From: Sphingomonas trueperi
GTDB taxonomy: Bacteria; Pseudomonadota; Alphaproteobacteria; Sphingomonadales; Sphingomonadaceae
Reading direction: 5' to 3'
Assembly (NCBI RefSeq): GCF_011927635.1
Contig: NZ_JAATJB010000004.1
Span: 292,134 to 356,133, forward strand
DNA: 64,000 bases
The notes below the pieces were generated by a model, which ran no database searches, had not been told where the DNA came from, and saw nothing but the letters and a program-made list of their open reading frames with translations. The position numbers were made by a program, and so were the translations under genes. Position 1 is the first letter of the stretch, and every line of letters starts with the position of its first letter. Below are positions 8,160-18,000 of this stretch, in pieces.

Positions 8160-10421
8160 ATGGCCCGGGCGAAAGACGGAACGATACATTATGCGGGCGC
8201 CGAGGGCGGCTGGGGCTCGATGCGCGGCATGGCGCTGGTCGCCGGCGCCGAACGCCCGAGCGCCGACGCCCTCAAGACGCTCGCCAAACAGAACAAGCCC
8301 GGGGGCATGATGTGCACCTCCTGCGCCTGGACCAAGCCGGCCAAGCCGCACATGTTCGAATTCTGCGAGAACGGCGCCAAGGCGACGCTGTGGGACCTCA
8401 CCACTCGCCGCGCCACGCCGGAGTTCTTCGCCCAGCACACCCTGACCGAGCTGCGCGGCTGGAGCGACCACGACCTCGAACAGGCCGGCCGCCTCACCAA
8501 TCCGATGCGCTACGATCGCGCTACCGATAAATACCTGCCCTGCACCTGGGATGAAGCCTATCGCGCGATCGGCAAGAAGCTGCGGGGCTATAACCCGAAG
8601 AGCACGATCTTCTACGCCTCGGGCAAGGCGAGCCTGGAGACCAGCTACGCCTGGGCGCTGTTCGCGCGGCTCTATGGCCACAACAACCTGCCCGACAGCT
8701 CGAACATGTGCCACGAGACCACCTCGGTCGCGCTCAAGTCGACGATCGGCGCGCCGGTGGGCACCTGCGTGCTCGAGGATTTCGAGCATTGCGACGCGAT
8801 CTTCTTCTTCGGCCAGAACACCGGCACCAACAGCCCGCGCTTCATCCATACGCTGACCGCGGCCCGCAAGCGCGGTGCCAAGATCGTGACCTTCAACCCG
8901 ATCCGTGAGAAGGGCCTGCTCGAGTTCCGCAACCCGCAGAGCCTCCAGATGGTGACCGGCGGCAAGACCGAGATCTCGCACCAATATTATCAGCTCAAGC
9001 CGGGCAGCGACATTTCCGCCATGCTCGGCATCGCCAAGCATGTGCTCGCCGAGGAGGATCGCCGCGGCGGCGTGATCGACCGCGCCTTCATCGCCGAGCA
9101 CACCCACGGCTTCGAGGAATTTGCGGAGAAGGTCCGCAGCACCAGCTGGGAGACGATCGAAGCCGAGACAGGCCTGCCCCGCGCCGACCTGATCGCCGCG
9201 GCCGAGGTTTATATTCAGGCCGAAAGCGCGATCGGCATCTGGGGCATGGGGCTCACCCAGCATGTCGGCGGCTATGACAATGTCGCGGGCGTGGTGAACC
9301 TGATGCTGCTGCGCGGGAATATCGGCCGCCTCGGCGCAGGCGTCTCGCCGGTACGCGGCCACTCCAACGTCCAGGGCCAGCGCACCGTCGGCATCTCCGA
9401 GAAGCCCGAGCTGGTGCCGCTCGACCAGCTTTCCGAGCAGTACGGCTTCCAGCCGCCGCGCGACGAGGGCTATACCACCGTCACCGGCTGCGAGGCGATC
9501 GCCAAGGGCGAGATCAACGCCTTTCTCGGCCTCGGCGGCAATTTCCTCCGCGCCGTGCCCGATCACCGCGTGATGGAGAAGGCGTGGACCGGCATGGGCC
9601 TCACCGTCCAGATCGCCACCAAGCTCAATCGCGGACACCTGTTCTGCGGCGAGACCGCCTATCTGCTCCCCACGCTGGTCCGTTCCGAGCGCGACGTGCG
9701 CGACGGCATGCCGCAGGTGGTGACGATGGAGGACAGCCTCAGCTGCATCCACGGTTCGATCGGCGAGGCCAAGCCGGCCAGCCCGCATCTTCAACCCGAG
9801 CTGGCGATCGTCGCCGGGATCGCGAAGGCCGCGCTCGACCCCAACCCCAATGTCCCCTGGGAGGCTTGGTCGAACGACTATGCGCTGGTCCGCGATGCGA
9901 TCGAGGCGACCTATCCGGACAAGTTCAAGGACTTCAACCAGCGGCTGTTCACCCCCGGCGGCTTCTTCAAGGGCAACAGCGCGCGCGACCGAAACTGGAA
10001 GACGGAGAGCGGCAAGGCCGAGTTCACCGTGCCCAGCCACCTCAACGCCACCGGCTTCGCCGATGCGGACGGGGTGTACCGGCTGATGACGCTGCGCTCG
10101 AACGACCAGTTCAACACCACGGTTTACGGCTATTCGGATCGCCTGCGCGGGATCGAGGGCAAGCGCGACGTGCTGCTGATCAGCCCCAGGGAGATGGAAC
10201 GCGCCGGGCTGAAGGAAGGTCAGCGCGTGGCGCTGGTCGGCGACGATTCGGATGGCGTCGACCGCGTGGTCGAAGGGCTGGAGGTGCTGCCCTTCAACCT
10301 GCCCGAGGGCTGCGTCGCGGGCTATTACCCCGAGCTCAACCCGCTGATCGCGCTCGGCCACCACGACGGCGCCTCGAAGACGCCCGCGGCGAAATCGGTG
10401 CCGGTGCGCATCCGCGCCTGA
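8160..10421 (+). CDS. FdhF/YdeP family molybdopterin oxidoreductase
   Basis: A 753-residue bis-MGD oxidoreductase related to formate dehydrogenase H and E. coli YdeP. The N-terminal iron-sulfur region has CTSC plus a third Cys 13 residues later (FEFC). The likely molybdenum ligand is Cys in SSNMCHETT, aligned with the selenocysteine-His of FdhF, so this is a cysteine form. The start is set at ATG 8160: the Shine-Dalgarno AAGGAG at 8147-8152 is well spaced from it but too close to the GTG at 8154. Divergent fdhD-mobA supply cofactor maturation. The physiological substrate is not certain, since YdeP proteins are not proven formate dehydrogenases. Confidence 0.88.
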   Translation: MARAKDGTIHYAGAEGGWGSMRGMALVAGAERPSADALKTLAKQNKPGGMMCTSCAWTKPAKPHMFEFCENGAKATLWDLTTRRATPEFFAQHTLTELRGWSDHDLEQAGRLTNPMRYDRATDKYLPCTWDEAYRAIGKKLRGYNPKSTIFYASGKASLETSYAWALFARLYGHNNLPDSSNMCHETTSVALKSTIGAPVGTCVLEDFEHCDAIFFFGQNTGTNSPRFIHTLTAARKRGAKIVTFNPIREKGLLEFRNPQSLQMVTGGKTEISHQYYQLKPGSDISAMLGIAKHVLAEEDRRGGVIDRAFIAEHTHGFEEFAEKVRSTSWETIEAETGLPRADLIAAAEVYIQAESAIGIWGMGLTQHVGGYDNVAGVVNLMLLRGNIGRLGAGVSPVRGHSNVQGQRTVGISEKPELVPLDQLSEQYGFQPPRDEGYTTVTGCEAIAKGEINAFLGLGGNFLRAVPDHRVMEKAWTGMGLTVQIATKLNRGHLFCGETAYLLPTLVRSERDVRDGMPQVVTMEDSLSCIHGSIGEAKPASPHLQPELAIVAGIAKAALDPNPNVPWEAWSNDYALVRDAIEATYPDKFKDFNQRLFTPGGFFKGNSARDRNWKTESGKAEFTVPSHLNATGFADADGVYRLMTLRSNDQFNTTVYGYSDRLRGIEGKRDVLLISPREMERAGLKEGQRVALVGDDSDGVDRVVEGLEVLPFNLPEGCVAGYYPELNPLIALGHHDGASKTPAAKSVPVRIRA

Positions 10422-10448
10422 TCCTGATATAGAAGACGCGCTGCAAAG

Positions 10449-10476
10449 ACGGCCGCCGGCTCTTGTCGGCGGCCGT
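10449..10476 (+). terminator. Rho-independent terminator after the oxidoreductase
   Basis: A perfect 9-bp stem ACGGCCGCC/GGCGGCCGT with a 10-nt loop, followed by TCTT, lies 28 bp after the stop codon. The T-run is weak. Confidence 0.65.
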
Positions 10477-10530
10477 TCTTATGCTAGGCAGCGGACAACG
10501 TTGACAAGCGATCCGGGAGGAGAGGACGAC

Positions 10531-12750
10531 ATGAAACGACACGCTCTGAAGCTGGCAGCCCCGCTGCTCGCGCTCGCCGCCACCACTGCCTTTACGGCGC
10601 CTGCGCTGGCGCAGACCCAGGCCTCGCGCCCCTGGACCAACGCCAAGCTGTCGCCCGACGCGCGCGCCAAGGCGATCCTCGCGCAGATGACCGAGGACGA
10701 GAAGCTCACCTTGGTATTCGGCCTGTTCGGCACCGATTTCGCGCCCAAGAACTTTAAGACCCCCGCCGAGGCGCGTCCGGGCTCCGCCGGCTATGTTCCC
10801 GGCATCCCGCGCCTGGGCATCCCGGCGCAGTGGCAGACCGATGCCGGCGTCGGCGTCGCGACGCAGGGCGGCGCCGAGCGCAAGCGCGGCCGCACCTCGC
10901 TCCCCTCGGGCATCGCCACCGCCGCGACCTGGGACCCCGCCCTCGCCTTCAAGGGCGGCGCGATGATCGGCGCGGAGGCGCGCGCCTCGGGCTTCAACGT
11001 GATGCTCGCGGGCGGCGTCAACCTGCTGCGCGAGCCGCGCAACGGCCGCAACTTCGAATATGGCGGCGAGGATCCGCTGCTCGCCGGCACGATCGTCGGC
11101 GCGCAGATCGCCGGCATCCAGTCGAACCACATCATCTCCACGGTGAAGCATTACGCGTTCAATGACCAGGAGACCGATCGCAACAAGATGAACGCGGTGC
11201 TCGATCGCACCGCCGCGCGGATGAGCGACCTGCTCGCCTTCAACATCGCGATCGAGAAGTCCGATCCGGGCTCGGTGATGTGCAGCTACAACAAGGTAGA
11301 CGGGCTCTGGGCGTGCGAACAGCCCTGGCTGCTCACCGACGTGCTGCGCCGCGACTGGGGCTGGAAGGGCTTCGTGATGTCCGACTGGGGCGCGACCCAC
11401 TCTACCGCCGCCGCCGCCAATGCGGGCCTGGAGCAGCAGTCCGGCTGGCCGTTCGACGAGCAGCCCTATTTCCGCGAGCCGCTCAAGGCGGCAATCGCCA
11501 AGGGCGACGTGAGCAAGGCACGCCTCGACGAGATGGCGCACCGCATCCTCCGCTCGATGTTCGCGCACGGGCTGTTCGATCACCCGATCACCGGCGCGCC
11601 GCTCGATCTCGCCCCGGCGATGCTCAAGGCGCATGCCGACGTGACCCGCGCCGATGCCGAGGCGGGTATCGTGCTTCTCCAGAACAAGGGCGACGTGCTG
11701 CCGCTCGCCGCCAGCGCCAAGCGGATCGTCGTGATCGGCGGCCATGCCGACAAGGGCGTGCTGGCGGGCGGCGGCTCGTCGCTGGTCTATCCGGTCGGCG
11801 GCAATGCCGTGCCGGGGCTCGAGCCGAAGATCTGGCCGGGCCCGGTCATGTACCACCCCTCCGCACCGCTGGAGGCGCTGCGCCGCCAGCTGCCGGGCGC
11901 GACGATCTCCTATCTCGATGGCACCGACCCCGCCGCCGCCGCGGCAGCTGCCAAGCAGGCCGACATCGCAGTCGTGTTCGCCACGCAGTGGGCGGGCGAA
12001 GCCTTCGACGTGTCGCTGAACCTAACCGACAATCAGGACGCACTGATCGACGCCGTCGCTGGCGCCAATGCCAAGACGGTGGTGGTGCTAGAGACCGGCG
12101 GCCCGGTGCTCACCCCCTGGGCCGACAAGACCGCGGCGATCCTGGAAGCCTGGTATCCCGGCACCGCGGGCGGCGAAGCGATCGCCAATGTGCTGACCGG
12201 CAAGGTGAACCCCTCGGGCCACCTCCCCGCCAGCTTCCCGCGCAGCGTCTCGCAGCTGCCCAAGCCGAGCGCGCCGAACGAAGGCGAGACCCGCTACACC
12301 GAAGGCGCCACGGTCGGCTACAAATGGTACGACGCGAAGGGCGACAAGCCGCAATTCGCCTTCGGCCATGGCCTGTCCTACACCCGCTTCGCCTATTCGG
12401 GCCTCAAGGCAACCGCGCCCAAGGGCCAGGTGACCGTGACCTTCACGCTGCGCAACACCGGCAGCCGCGCCGGCGCCGACGTGGCGCAGGTCTATGTCTC
12501 GGGCGCCGGCTGGGAAGCGCCGAAGCGGCTGGGCGCGTTCCAGAAGGTGTCGTTGGCACCGGGCGCGTCCAAGACCGTCTCGGTCACCGTCGATCCGCGC
12601 CTGCTGGCGGTGTTCGACGGCGCGGCGCACCAGTGGAAGATCGCCGGGGGCAGCTACAAGGTGCTGCTCGGCCAGTCAGCGGAGGACATCGTCGCGACGA
12701 CCACCGTCAATGTGCCCGCGCGCACCCTGCCGGTCGGCTGGCACCCCTGA
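10531..12750 (+). CDS. Glycoside hydrolase family 3 protein (beta-glucosidase type)
   Basis: A 739-residue exported GH3 enzyme. The ATG at 10531 follows GGGAGGAGAGG and gives a clean Sec signal peptide (KRHALKLAAPLLALAATTAF, cut near ALAQ). Residues 35-360 form the GH3 N-terminal barrel with the nucleophile region FVMSDWGATHS. The central C-terminal domain includes GTAGGEAIANVLTGKVNPSG, and a fibronectin-III-like domain ends the protein (about 630-735). Likely periplasmic hydrolysis of beta-linked glucosides or xylosides; the substrate cannot be told from sequence. The adjacent Gfo/Idh/MocA gene is convergent. Confidence 0.9.
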   Translation: MKRHALKLAAPLLALAATTAFTAPALAQTQASRPWTNAKLSPDARAKAILAQMTEDEKLTLVFGLFGTDFAPKNFKTPAEARPGSAGYVPGIPRLGIPAQWQTDAGVGVATQGGAERKRGRTSLPSGIATAATWDPALAFKGGAMIGAEARASGFNVMLAGGVNLLREPRNGRNFEYGGEDPLLAGTIVGAQIAGIQSNHIISTVKHYAFNDQETDRNKMNAVLDRTAARMSDLLAFNIAIEKSDPGSVMCSYNKVDGLWACEQPWLLTDVLRRDWGWKGFVMSDWGATHSTAAAANAGLEQQSGWPFDEQPYFREPLKAAIAKGDVSKARLDEMAHRILRSMFAHGLFDHPITGAPLDLAPAMLKAHADVTRADAEAGIVLLQNKGDVLPLAASAKRIVVIGGHADKGVLAGGGSSLVYPVGGNAVPGLEPKIWPGPVMYHPSAPLEALRRQLPGATISYLDGTDPAAAAAAAKQADIAVVFATQWAGEAFDVSLNLTDNQDALIDAVAGANAKTVVVLETGGPVLTPWADKTAAILEAWYPGTAGGEAIANVLTGKVNPSGHLPASFPRSVSQLPKPSAPNEGETRYTEGATVGYKWYDAKGDKPQFAFGHGLSYTRFAYSGLKATAPKGQVTVTFTLRNTGSRAGADVAQVYVSGAGWEAPKRLGAFQKVSLAPGASKTVSVTVDPRLLAVFDGAAHQWKIAGGSYKVLLGQSAEDIVATTTVNVPARTLPVGWHP

Positions 12751-12758
12751 CCGACCCG

Positions 12759-12788
12759 GCCCCGCGCGCCTCGAACGGCGCGCGGGGC
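12759..12788. terminator. Bidirectional hairpin between convergent genes
   Basis: A perfect 12-bp inverted repeat GCCCCGCGCGCC/GGCGCGCGGGGC with the loop TCGAAC fills the 45-bp gap between the GH3 gene and the convergent Gfo/Idh/MocA gene. It could terminate both, though there is no T-run. Confidence 0.6.
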
Positions 12789-12795
12789 TATCCGC

Positions 12796-13815
12796 TCAAG
12801 CGAGCGGGATACGCCGCCCCTCTTCCGCGCTCTGCCGGGCAAGCTCGATCAACTGGAGCCCGGCGAGCGCATCCTTCGCCGCAACGGGCGGTGCCGCGCC
12901 GTCGCGGATCGCGGCCGCCACCCCGGCATAGAATCGCCGATAGTCGCCGCGCTCCGACGCGATCGTCTCGGTCGAACCGTCGGGCAGCGTCAGGACGCCA
13001 TATTGCGCCGGGTCCTCCAGCCCATGGCCGGGATCGCGCACCGATCCCCCGGCGCGCATCGCCGCCTCCTGCGGATCGAGCCCGTACTTCACGAAACTGC
13101 CGCCGCGACCATGGAGCGCAAAGCGCGGCCGCGCCGCCGCGATCATCCGCGAACTCGCCAGCACCACCCGGCGCGTGCCGTAGAACAGCGTCACGGTGAA
13201 ATAGTCGTCGACCGGGCTGTTGCCACGCTGTCGGGCGACATCGCCCTGCACCGCCTCGGGCATGCCGAACAGGACCAGCGCCTGGTCGATCATGTGCGGC
13301 CCCAGGTCGAGCAGCTGCCCGCCGCCCTCGGCTTCCTTCCAGGCCTGCGACAATTCGGGGCGGAAGCGGTCCCAATGCGCCTCGAACAGGAGGATCTCGC
13401 CCAGCCGGTCGCCTTGCACCAGCGCCTGTACCGCGAGGAAATCGCTGTCCCAGCGCCGGTTGTGGAACGGCACCAGCAGCCGCGCCTGCGCCTCGGCGAG
13501 GCCGATCAGCGCCTCGGCCTCGGCGGCGCTGGGGGTCAGCGGCTTGTCGATCACGACATGCTTGCCCGCTTCGAGCGCCGCCGTGGCGAGCGGGAAATGC
13601 GTGGCATTCGGCGTCGACACCACCACCAGATCGATTGCGGGATCGGCGATCAGCGCTTCGGGGCTGACGGCCGGCACCCCCGGATAGGCCTTCGCGACGG
13701 CCTCGGCCCGAGAGGAGCCAACGGCCGCCAGTTCGAGCCCGTCGACCGCGTCGATCAGTGGTGCGTGAAAGGCGGTGCCGCCTAGGCCGAAGCCGATAAG
13801 GCCGGTGCGGATCAT
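12796..13815 (-). CDS. Gfo/Idh/MocA family oxidoreductase
   Basis: A 339-residue NAD(P)-dependent dehydrogenase of the Gfo/Idh/MocA group. The Rossmann fingerprint is LIGFGLGGTAFHAP near the N-terminus. The conserved catalytic lysine lies in VVIDKPLTPSA, and the family His-containing motif is DLGPHMIDQAL. It probably oxidises a sugar or cyclitol. The facing GH3 gene makes a carbohydrate role reasonable, but the substrate is unknown. Confidence 0.88.
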   Translation of the reverse strand: MIRTGLIGFGLGGTAFHAPLIDAVDGLELAAVGSSRAEAVAKAYPGVPAVSPEALIADPAIDLVVVSTPNATHFPLATAALEAGKHVVIDKPLTPSAAEAEALIGLAEAQARLLVPFHNRRWDSDFLAVQALVQGDRLGEILLFEAHWDRFRPELSQAWKEAEGGGQLLDLGPHMIDQALVLFGMPEAVQGDVARQRGNSPVDDYFTVTLFYGTRRVVLASSRMIAAARPRFALHGRGGSFVKYGLDPQEAAMRAGGSVRDPGHGLEDPAQYGVLTLPDGSTETIASERGDYRRFYAGVAAAIRDGAAPPVAAKDALAGLQLIELARQSAEEGRRIPLA

Positions 13816-13907
13816 GGCGTTCTCCCGTTGCCGTATGGCTGCGGCCTAGCGGCAACGCCCCGCCATTCCAAGCAAGTCGCCGCAGCCGCCCGGAAAAACC
13901 GGTCCGC

Positions 13908-14420
13908 TCAGCAGGTTCGCGGTGCAGCCCCGATGCGGTCGCCGACCGCATCGGCCAGTTTGTGCAGCTGTGCCCGCTGCCGGAACGATGCGGGGCCGTG
14001 GGGGCGGCGGTCGAGCCCGCACACGGCGCCGATCGGGAAGGGCCCGCTCCGCACCACCACGCCGGTATAATAGCGCACGCAGGGGCCGCCTGCGACCAGC
14101 GGGTTGGCGCGGAAGCGCGGATCGATGTGGAGATCGGGGACGCTGAGCAGCCCATCCGGCGCCGCGATGGTATGCGAGCAAAAGGCGATCGAACGCGGCA
14201 GCACGACCGGCTCGATCCCGACCGCGCTGATCATCCGCTGCACATCGCCGTCGGTGACCGTCACCATCGCGATCGGCGTGCGCAACACCATGCAGACTTC
14301 GCCGAGCAGTTCGTGCAGCACGGGATCGCTCGGCGATACCGCGCGCAGACCGTCTACTGCGCGCTGGCGGCGCGCCTCGTCCTCGGGCCGGAACGCGGCG
14401 GAGAAGAAGTGGAGCGTCAT
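13908..14420 (-). CDS. GAF domain protein
   Basis: A 170-residue protein made almost entirely of one GAF domain (about 25-160), with the typical segments SIAFCSHTIAA and PDLHIDPRFRANPLV. Its ATG overlaps the stop of the upstream diguanylate cyclase gene (ATGA, 14417-14420), so the two are co-translated. That suggests it senses a ligand or redox state and adjusts the cyclase. This link is inferred from the overlap only. The frame is also open further upstream, but that is cyclase shadow. Confidence 0.82.
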   Translation of the reverse strand: MTLHFFSAAFRPEDEARRQRAVDGLRAVSPSDPVLHELLGEVCMVLRTPIAMVTVTDGDVQRMISAVGIEPVVLPRSIAFCSHTIAAPDGLLSVPDLHIDPRFRANPLVAGGPCVRYYTGVVVRSGPFPIGAVCGLDRRPHGPASFRQRAQLHKLADAVGDRIGAAPRTC

Positions 14421-15361
14421 GCCGCCCGCCGCACGGTGCCGGGCTCGTCGAACGCGATCCGGATCGCGTTCTTGCCGTTGCGCTTCACTTCCAGCATCGC
14501 CTCGTCCGCCAATCCGATCATCCGTTCGGTATCCCGCGCCGCGTGGGCATCGATCACCACCGCCCCCATGCTGCAGGTGACCGCATGGCCGGTCGAGCGC
14601 AGTGCCTCGCTGAGCCGTGCATGGAGGCTCTCGGCGACCTGCTCGGGCACCACGCCGCGCTCGATGGCGAGGAAGGCGCAGAATTCGTCGCCGCCCAGCC
14701 GGGCGAACAGGTCGTCGGGCCGCATCCGTGCGCGGGCCTCGTCGGCGAAACGCCGGAGTACCAGGTCCCCCGCCGCGTGCCCGTGCCGATCGTTGACCGC
14801 CTTGAACCCGTCCAGATCCATGTAGAGCAGCAGCAGCGTCGAACCGCGACGGCGCGCGATCTGCGCCACCCGCTCCAGCTGGCTGCGAAACGCGCCCCCG
14901 TTGAGCGAGCGGGTGAGATAATCCGTGGAAGCGCGCCACAACTCGCCGTCGATGGTGTGGCGCAGCGTCGCCACCATCAACACGATCATGATCGCACCCG
15001 CGGCACGAGTCACCGTGTTCCAGACGACGACCGGCGCGGAGAGAGCCTGAAAGTCCAGGAACGGCAGCGATCCGAACCCGTTCAAGGCGGAGCCGAGCGC
15101 GATCGAGAACAGCACGACGATGATGCCGGCGCGCTCGCGCAGCGTCCATGCCGTGAGAATGTCGACGAACAGATAGCCGATCGTCATCGAGACCGTCGGC
15201 CCGGTCGCCCAATCGGCGACGATCGTCACGACCATCGCCGTGCAGACCGCGATCCAGGCCTGCAGGCGGCTCAGCCGCATCGTCCAACGAAAACTGCGCA
15301 TCATCGCCCTGATCAAGGCCGACTGCGGCGGTGGTGCCTTCACGCGATCCAACTCCCCCAC
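14417..15361 (-). CDS. Membrane diguanylate cyclase (GGDEF)
   Basis: A 314-residue protein with several N-terminal transmembrane segments (about 30-130) and a C-terminal GGDEF domain (about 145-305). The active site reads ARLGGDEF, and an inhibitory RxxD site (RPDD) sits five residues before it, so product feedback is expected. It should make c-di-GMP at the membrane. It is the first gene of a two-gene operon with the GAF protein. Confidence 0.9.
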   Translation of the reverse strand: MGELDRVKAPPPQSALIRAMMRSFRWTMRLSRLQAWIAVCTAMVVTIVADWATGPTVSMTIGYLFVDILTAWTLRERAGIIVVLFSIALGSALNGFGSLPFLDFQALSAPVVVWNTVTRAAGAIMIVLMVATLRHTIDGELWRASTDYLTRSLNGGAFRSQLERVAQIARRRGSTLLLLYMDLDGFKAVNDRHGHAAGDLVLRRFADEARARMRPDDLFARLGGDEFCAFLAIERGVVPEQVAESLHARLSEALRSTGHAVTCSMGAVVIDAHAARDTERMIGLADEAMLEVKRNGKNAIRIAFDEPGTVRRAA

Positions 15362-15539
15362 GGCGTGGATACCCCTTTACTGCCCAATGGCTTAACGGCC
15401 CCGAAACACAGGCGGCCGGTTCTCGCCGCTCCGGAATAGTACGAGTGCGGGTTTTTGACGGCGCGTCGTCCGCAATGGGGCACGAGCACGCAACGATGCC
15501 TCTAGGAGGTTCGCTCGCAACCCCCTATGCTCGGAGTTG

Positions 15540-17000
15540 ATGACTGCAGCCTTGTTCCAGATCGACCCGCGTGACCCCGTCGCCACCGCCCTCCGCCCGC
15601 TGCACGCAGGCGACACGGCGCTGGGGGTCACCGTTACCACGGACATCCCCCAAGGCCACAAGGTCGCGATCCGGCCGATCGAGGCCGGCGCACCGGTGCA
15701 CAAGTTCGGGTTCCCGATCGGTCATGCGACACGGGCCATCGCGCCCGGCGAGCACGTGCATACCCACAATGTGGCGACCGCCCTCGCCGCGAGCGGCAGC
15801 TACGCGTACCAGCCCGCCTTCGAAGCAGCACCGGCCGCTGCCGGGCCAACCTTCCTCGGCTATCGCCGGGCAGACGGACGGGTGGGCACCCGCAACGAAA
15901 TCTGGATCCTGCCCACGGTCGGCTGCGTGGGCCGCACCGCCGAGAAGATCGCCGAGCGCGCCGCCGCGCGCTTCGCCGGCCGGGTCGACGGCATCCACGC
16001 CTTCGCGCATCCCTTCGGCTGCTCGCAGCTCGGCGACGATCTGGAAGGCACGCGTGCAATCCTGACGGCGCTCGCCAACCATCCCAATGCCGGCGGCGTT
16101 CTGCTTGTCGGACTTGGCTGCGAATCCAATCAGATGCGCGGCATGTTGGAGGGTATTTCTCAGCCCAACCTCCGCACCATCGGCGCGCAGGCGGCTGGCG
16201 ACGAAATCGAAGAGGGAATCGCTCTAGTAGAGGAACTTATCAACCAGGCTGAACAGGCCGTGCGAACCGAGGAGCCACTCGCGTCTCTGGTCCTCGGGGT
16301 GAAATGCGGCGGTTCGGACGGGTTCTCAGGATTGACCGCCAACCCACTGGTGGGACGGATGAGCGATGCGGTCACGGCCGCGGGCGGCACCGCCATCCTC
16401 ACCGAAATTCCCGAGATCTTCGGGGCCGAGCAGTTGCTGATGGCGCGCGCGGCGACCGAGACGGTGTTCGGGAAGATCGTCGATCTGGTGAACGGCTTCA
16501 AAGCCTATTTCACCCGGCACGGCGAACCAGTCTCGGAAAACCCCTCCCCCGGCAATCTCGCCGGCGGCATCACCACGCTGGAGGAAAAGTCGCTCGGCGC
16601 GGTGCAGAAGGCGGGACACGCGACGGTCACCGACGTGCTCGGCTATGGCCAGCGCGTGCAGCGTCCGGGCCTCGCGCTGCTCGAAGCGCCGGGCAACGAC
16701 GCGGTCTCGTCCACCGCGCTGGCGGCCGCGGGCGCAACCGTCATCCTGTTCACCACCGGCCGCGGCACGCCGCTGGGCTTCCCGGTGCCGACGATCAAGA
16801 TCGCCTCGAACAGCGACCTCGCCGCGCGCAAGCCGGGCTGGATCGATTTCGACGCTGGGCAGGTACTCGCCGAGGACATGGAGGCGGCGAGCCGTGCCCT
16901 GCTCGAACGGATCGTGGCGATCGCCTCGGGGGATCCGACGGCTGCCGAGCGCAACGGCGAGCGCGAGATCGCGATCTGGAAGCGCGGCGTTACGCTCTGA
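15540..17000 (+). CDS. UxaA family altronate dehydratase
   Basis: A 486-residue single-chain form of the altronate/galactarate dehydratase family, with an N-terminal SAF domain (about 1-95, HTHNVAT) joined to the UxaA catalytic domain. Conserved catalytic-domain segments include RVGTRNEIWILPTVGCVG, LGCESNQ and GVKCGGSDGFSG. ATG 15540 is chosen over the TTG three bases upstream. It probably dehydrates a sugar acid to a 2-keto-3-deoxy acid. No uronate-pathway partners are adjacent. Confidence 0.88.
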   Translation: MTAALFQIDPRDPVATALRPLHAGDTALGVTVTTDIPQGHKVAIRPIEAGAPVHKFGFPIGHATRAIAPGEHVHTHNVATALAASGSYAYQPAFEAAPAAAGPTFLGYRRADGRVGTRNEIWILPTVGCVGRTAEKIAERAAARFAGRVDGIHAFAHPFGCSQLGDDLEGTRAILTALANHPNAGGVLLVGLGCESNQMRGMLEGISQPNLRTIGAQAAGDEIEEGIALVEELINQAEQAVRTEEPLASLVLGVKCGGSDGFSGLTANPLVGRMSDAVTAAGGTAILTEIPEIFGAEQLLMARAATETVFGKIVDLVNGFKAYFTRHGEPVSENPSPGNLAGGITTLEEKSLGAVQKAGHATVTDVLGYGQRVQRPGLALLEAPGNDAVSSTALAAAGATVILFTTGRGTPLGFPVPTIKIASNSDLAARKPGWIDFDAGQVLAEDMEAASRALLERIVAIASGDPTAAERNGEREIAIWKRGVTL

Positions 17001-17127
17001 GGGGCGATTTGTTCCCAAGAAAATGCGGCGAATGCATGCTGCATCGCGGCGATCCGCAATTCCCCTGGATTGATGCTGAAAGCTGAACGGGTTAGCCCTG
17101 AAAGCGAGCAGAGATCGGGTGGTAGCA

Positions 17128-17358
17128 ATGGCTGAATTCTTCGTGTTCCTGTACGCAATGGCCGCCGGCTTCGTGCTGCTGACGATGCAGCGCAACCGCC
17201 GCGAGCAGCGCGCCGATGCACCGATCGTGACGCTGGTCGGCTGGGGGCTGTTCTCGCTGTCCTCGACGCTCGCGCTGCTGCTCGGCGCCGTCGCGCTGGC
17301 GCTGGCGCTCGGCATGCAGATGCCGCTGCCCGCCGGCTTCGAGAGCTTCGCGCTCTAA
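17128..17358 (+). CDS. Small membrane protein, unknown function
   Basis: A 76-residue protein with two predicted transmembrane helices (about 2-18 and 36-58) separated by a basic stretch (QRNRREQR). The ATG at 17128 is preferred over the GTG nine bases upstream. It lies six bases before the gamma carbonic anhydrase gene and is probably co-transcribed with it. I do not recognise the family. Confidence 0.7.
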   Translation: MAEFFVFLYAMAAGFVLLTMQRNRREQRADAPIVTLVGWGLFSLSSTLALLLGAVALALALGMQMPLPAGFESFAL

Positions 17359-17363
17359 CCGGC

Positions 17364-17888
17364 ATGCCGCTCTACGCCTTTGGGGGAAAGGCGCCGCAGG
17401 TCGCGGCGGATGCCTGGGTCGCGCCGAGCGCCGAACTGATCGCCGACGTGCGGGTGGCGAGCGGCGCCAGCATCTGGTTCGGCGCCGTGGTCCGCGCCGA
17501 CAACACGCCGATCGTCATCGGCGCCCGCAGCAACATCCAGGAAGGCGCACTGCTCCATTCGGATCCCGGCGCACCGCTGACCATCGGCGACGAGGTGACC
17601 GTCGGCCATCATGCCGTGCTCCATGGCTGCACGATCGGCGACGGCTCGCTGATCGGCATGGGCGCGATCATCCTCAACCGCGCGGTGATCGGCGCCGAAT
17701 GCCTGGTCGGGGCCGGCGCACTGATTACCGAGGGCAAGGAATTTCCGGCCGGCCAGCTGATCATGGGCAGCCCCGCCCGCGCGGTCCGCCCGCTCGACGC
17801 GGCGCAGCGCGCGATGCTGCGGGCCAGTGCGGCGCTCTATGCCGCCAAGCAGCGCGAATACGCGACGGGCCTCACCCGAATCGACTGA
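17364..17888 (+). CDS. Gamma carbonic anhydrase family protein
   Basis: A 174-residue left-handed beta-helix (hexapeptide-repeat) protein of the YrdA/PaaY type. Repeats run from about residue 15 to 140. The His ligands expected for the metal site appear in LLHSD and VTVGHHAVLHGCTIGDG. Enzymatic carbonic anhydrase activity is documented only for some members, so the exact role is open. It probably forms an operon with the preceding small membrane protein. Confidence 0.9.
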   Translation: MPLYAFGGKAPQVAADAWVAPSAELIADVRVASGASIWFGAVVRADNTPIVIGARSNIQEGALLHSDPGAPLTIGDEVTVGHHAVLHGCTIGDGSLIGMGAIILNRAVIGAECLVGAGALITEGKEFPAGQLIMGSPARAVRPLDAAQRAMLRASAALYAAKQREYATGLTRID

Positions 17889-18000
17889 TTCGCGCGCTTT
17901 CCGGGATCGGGTTGCGCGTCGGCGCTTTGGCCGCCCGTGCATGCCGTAGCGTCGCCGACACCCGCCTAGACAGGCTTCGTAGCTGCGGTATCACTCGGGC

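Noticed and set aside
6816..10364. A very long open frame on the minus strand opposite the FdhF/YdeP gene
   Set aside because: Only its last 176 codons (mobA) have family similarity. The rest is the antisense of the oxidoreductase and fdhD genes, kept open by high GC.
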